This document shows positions 13,264 to 13,985 of a stretch of 13,985 nucleotides of DNA, in pieces. Source of the DNA: Rhodocyclaceae bacterium (GTDB taxonomy: Bacteria > Pseudomonadota > Gammaproteobacteria > Burkholderiales > Rhodocyclaceae); the NCBI GenBank assembly GCA_025361105.1, contig JANYAW010000160.1, positions 1 through 13,985 on the forward strand. The letters are read 5' to 3'. The translations under genes were made by a program, and so were the position numbers. How positions within the stretch are numbered: position 1 is the first letter of the stretch; the number at the start of each line of letters is the position of its first letter. The notes below the pieces were generated by a model. The model had not been told where the DNA came from and did not search any database. It saw only the letters and a list, made by a program, of their open reading frames with translations.

Positions 13264-13985
13264 ATGAACATCCCTTCCACCTTCCGTCTCACCTTGCGTA
13301 TGCTGCGCCGTGATTGGCGTGCCGGCGAGCTGACGGTGCTTGGTGTCGCGCTGGTGTTGGCGGTGGCGTCTTTGACCAGTGTGGGCTTCCTCACTGACCG
13401 GGTTGAGCAGGCTTTGAAGCTGGAATCGAATCGTTTGCTCGGCGGTGATGTATTGCTCACCGCTGATCATCCGTGGGCGCAAAAATTTCGTGCCGAGGTG
13501 TCGGCGCGTGGTTTGCTGCTGGCCGAGAGCGTGAGCTTCCCCAGCATGGTGATGCAGGGCGGCGCGGCGCAGTTGGCGGATATCAAAGCGGTGTCGGAAG
13601 GCTATCCACTGCGCGGCAATTTGCGTGTTGCGCCGCAGCTTAATTCACCGGATGCGGTGGTGACACGGGTACCGCCGCCTGGCGAGGGCTGGCCCGATGA
13701 GCGATTGGCGACGGCGCTGAATTTGAAACCGGGGGTGACACTGGAGCTGGGGCAGATGCGCCCGTTGACAGGGCCAGTGCTGACGCTGGAACCGGATCGC
13801 GGAATGAATGTTTTTGCGCTCGCGCCTCGGCTGTTAATCAACTTGGCCGACCTGCCAAAAACTGGATTGATACAGCCCGGCAGTCGCGTGGTGTACCGGC
13901 TGCATGTGGCTGGCGAGCGCGCCGATGTGGTGGCATTTGAAACCTGGGCGACCGAGCAAATTGGGCGTGGCGAGAAAATCGAAAG
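13264..13985 (+). CDS. ABC transporter permease, YbbP/FtsX type, 3' cut by window edge
   Basis: The frame is open from ATG 13264 to the edge (240 full codons). An in-frame ATG at 13240 is closed by a stop after three codons, so 13264 is the first usable ATG; the ribosome site is weak. The N-terminus MNIPSTFRLTLRMLRRDWRA is basic and is followed by one membrane helix (ELTVLGVALVLAVASLTSVG) and a soluble region with LESNRLLGGDVLLTADHP, the pattern of the large YbbP-like permeases (about 800 residues, FtsX and MacB-like periplasmic domains). In E. coli YbbP pairs with the ATPase YbbA, which is not in the window. The transported substrate is unknown; a role in moving lipids or lipoproteins is only a family-level guess. 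Confidence 0.85.
   Translation, partial: MNIPSTFRLTLRMLRRDWRAGELTVLGVALVLAVASLTSVGFLTDRVEQALKLESNRLLGGDVLLTADHPWAQKFRAEVSARGLLLAESVSFPSMVMQGGAAQLADIKAVSEGYPLRGNLRVAPQLNSPDAVVTRVPPPGEGWPDERLATALNLKPGVTLELGQMRPLTGPVLTLEPDRGMNVFALAPRLLINLADLPKTGLIQPGSRVVYRLHVAGERADVVAFETWATEQIGRGEKIE

Overview
The window looks like a Gram-negative proteobacterial chromosome, most likely a betaproteobacterium of the Burkholderiales. The evidence is a housekeeping core of lplT, alr and radA in an order I associate with that group, several Sec/Tat-type signal peptides, and mid-range GC. This is inference from gene content. No tRNA, rRNA, CRISPR array, transposase or phage gene is visible, and no gene-free stretch exceeds 300 bases.

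Region 1 (1-6255) is a regulated accessory cassette. On the minus strand, reading right to left, it holds a TetR-family repressor, two tandem DUF3604 proteins (exported, PHP-like metal-site motifs) and the first 29 codons of a further exported protein, whose GTG start overlaps the preceding stop. Divergent from tetR, on the plus strand, is a Baeyer-Villiger-type flavin monooxygenase. The gap between the two directions carries three perfect copies of an 18-bp palindrome (TGACATT-N4-AATGTCA). One overlaps a consensus -35 box, one sits at the predicted transcription start, and one lies next to the tetR start. Three 11-bp A-tract repeats lie between the first and second sites. I read this as a repressor-controlled unit that makes a cytoplasmic oxidase together with exported hydrolase-like proteins. 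The substrate is not evident.

Region 2 (6252-10201) is core metabolism: the lysophospholipid transporter lplT (minus), then divergently alr (cell-wall D-alanine) and radA (DNA repair), which share one base at their junction. lplT and the monooxygenase converge with a 4-base overlap, so the cassette abuts the core directly.

Region 3 (10242-12042, plus) holds a membrane-dipeptidase-like (M19) protein with a TTG start and a twin-arginine-like leader, and a small exported tyrosine-phosphatase-like protein with a shortened active-site loop.

Region 4 (12107-13985) has kdgK (2-keto-3-deoxygluconate kinase, minus) and, divergently, the 5' part of a large YbbP-type ABC transporter permease cut by the window edge.

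A 27-bp dispersed repeat occurs in all three spacers of regions 3 and 4 that flank the phosphatase and kdgK. A near-consensus copy lies in inverted orientation inside alr. The intergenic copies may derive from coding sequence.
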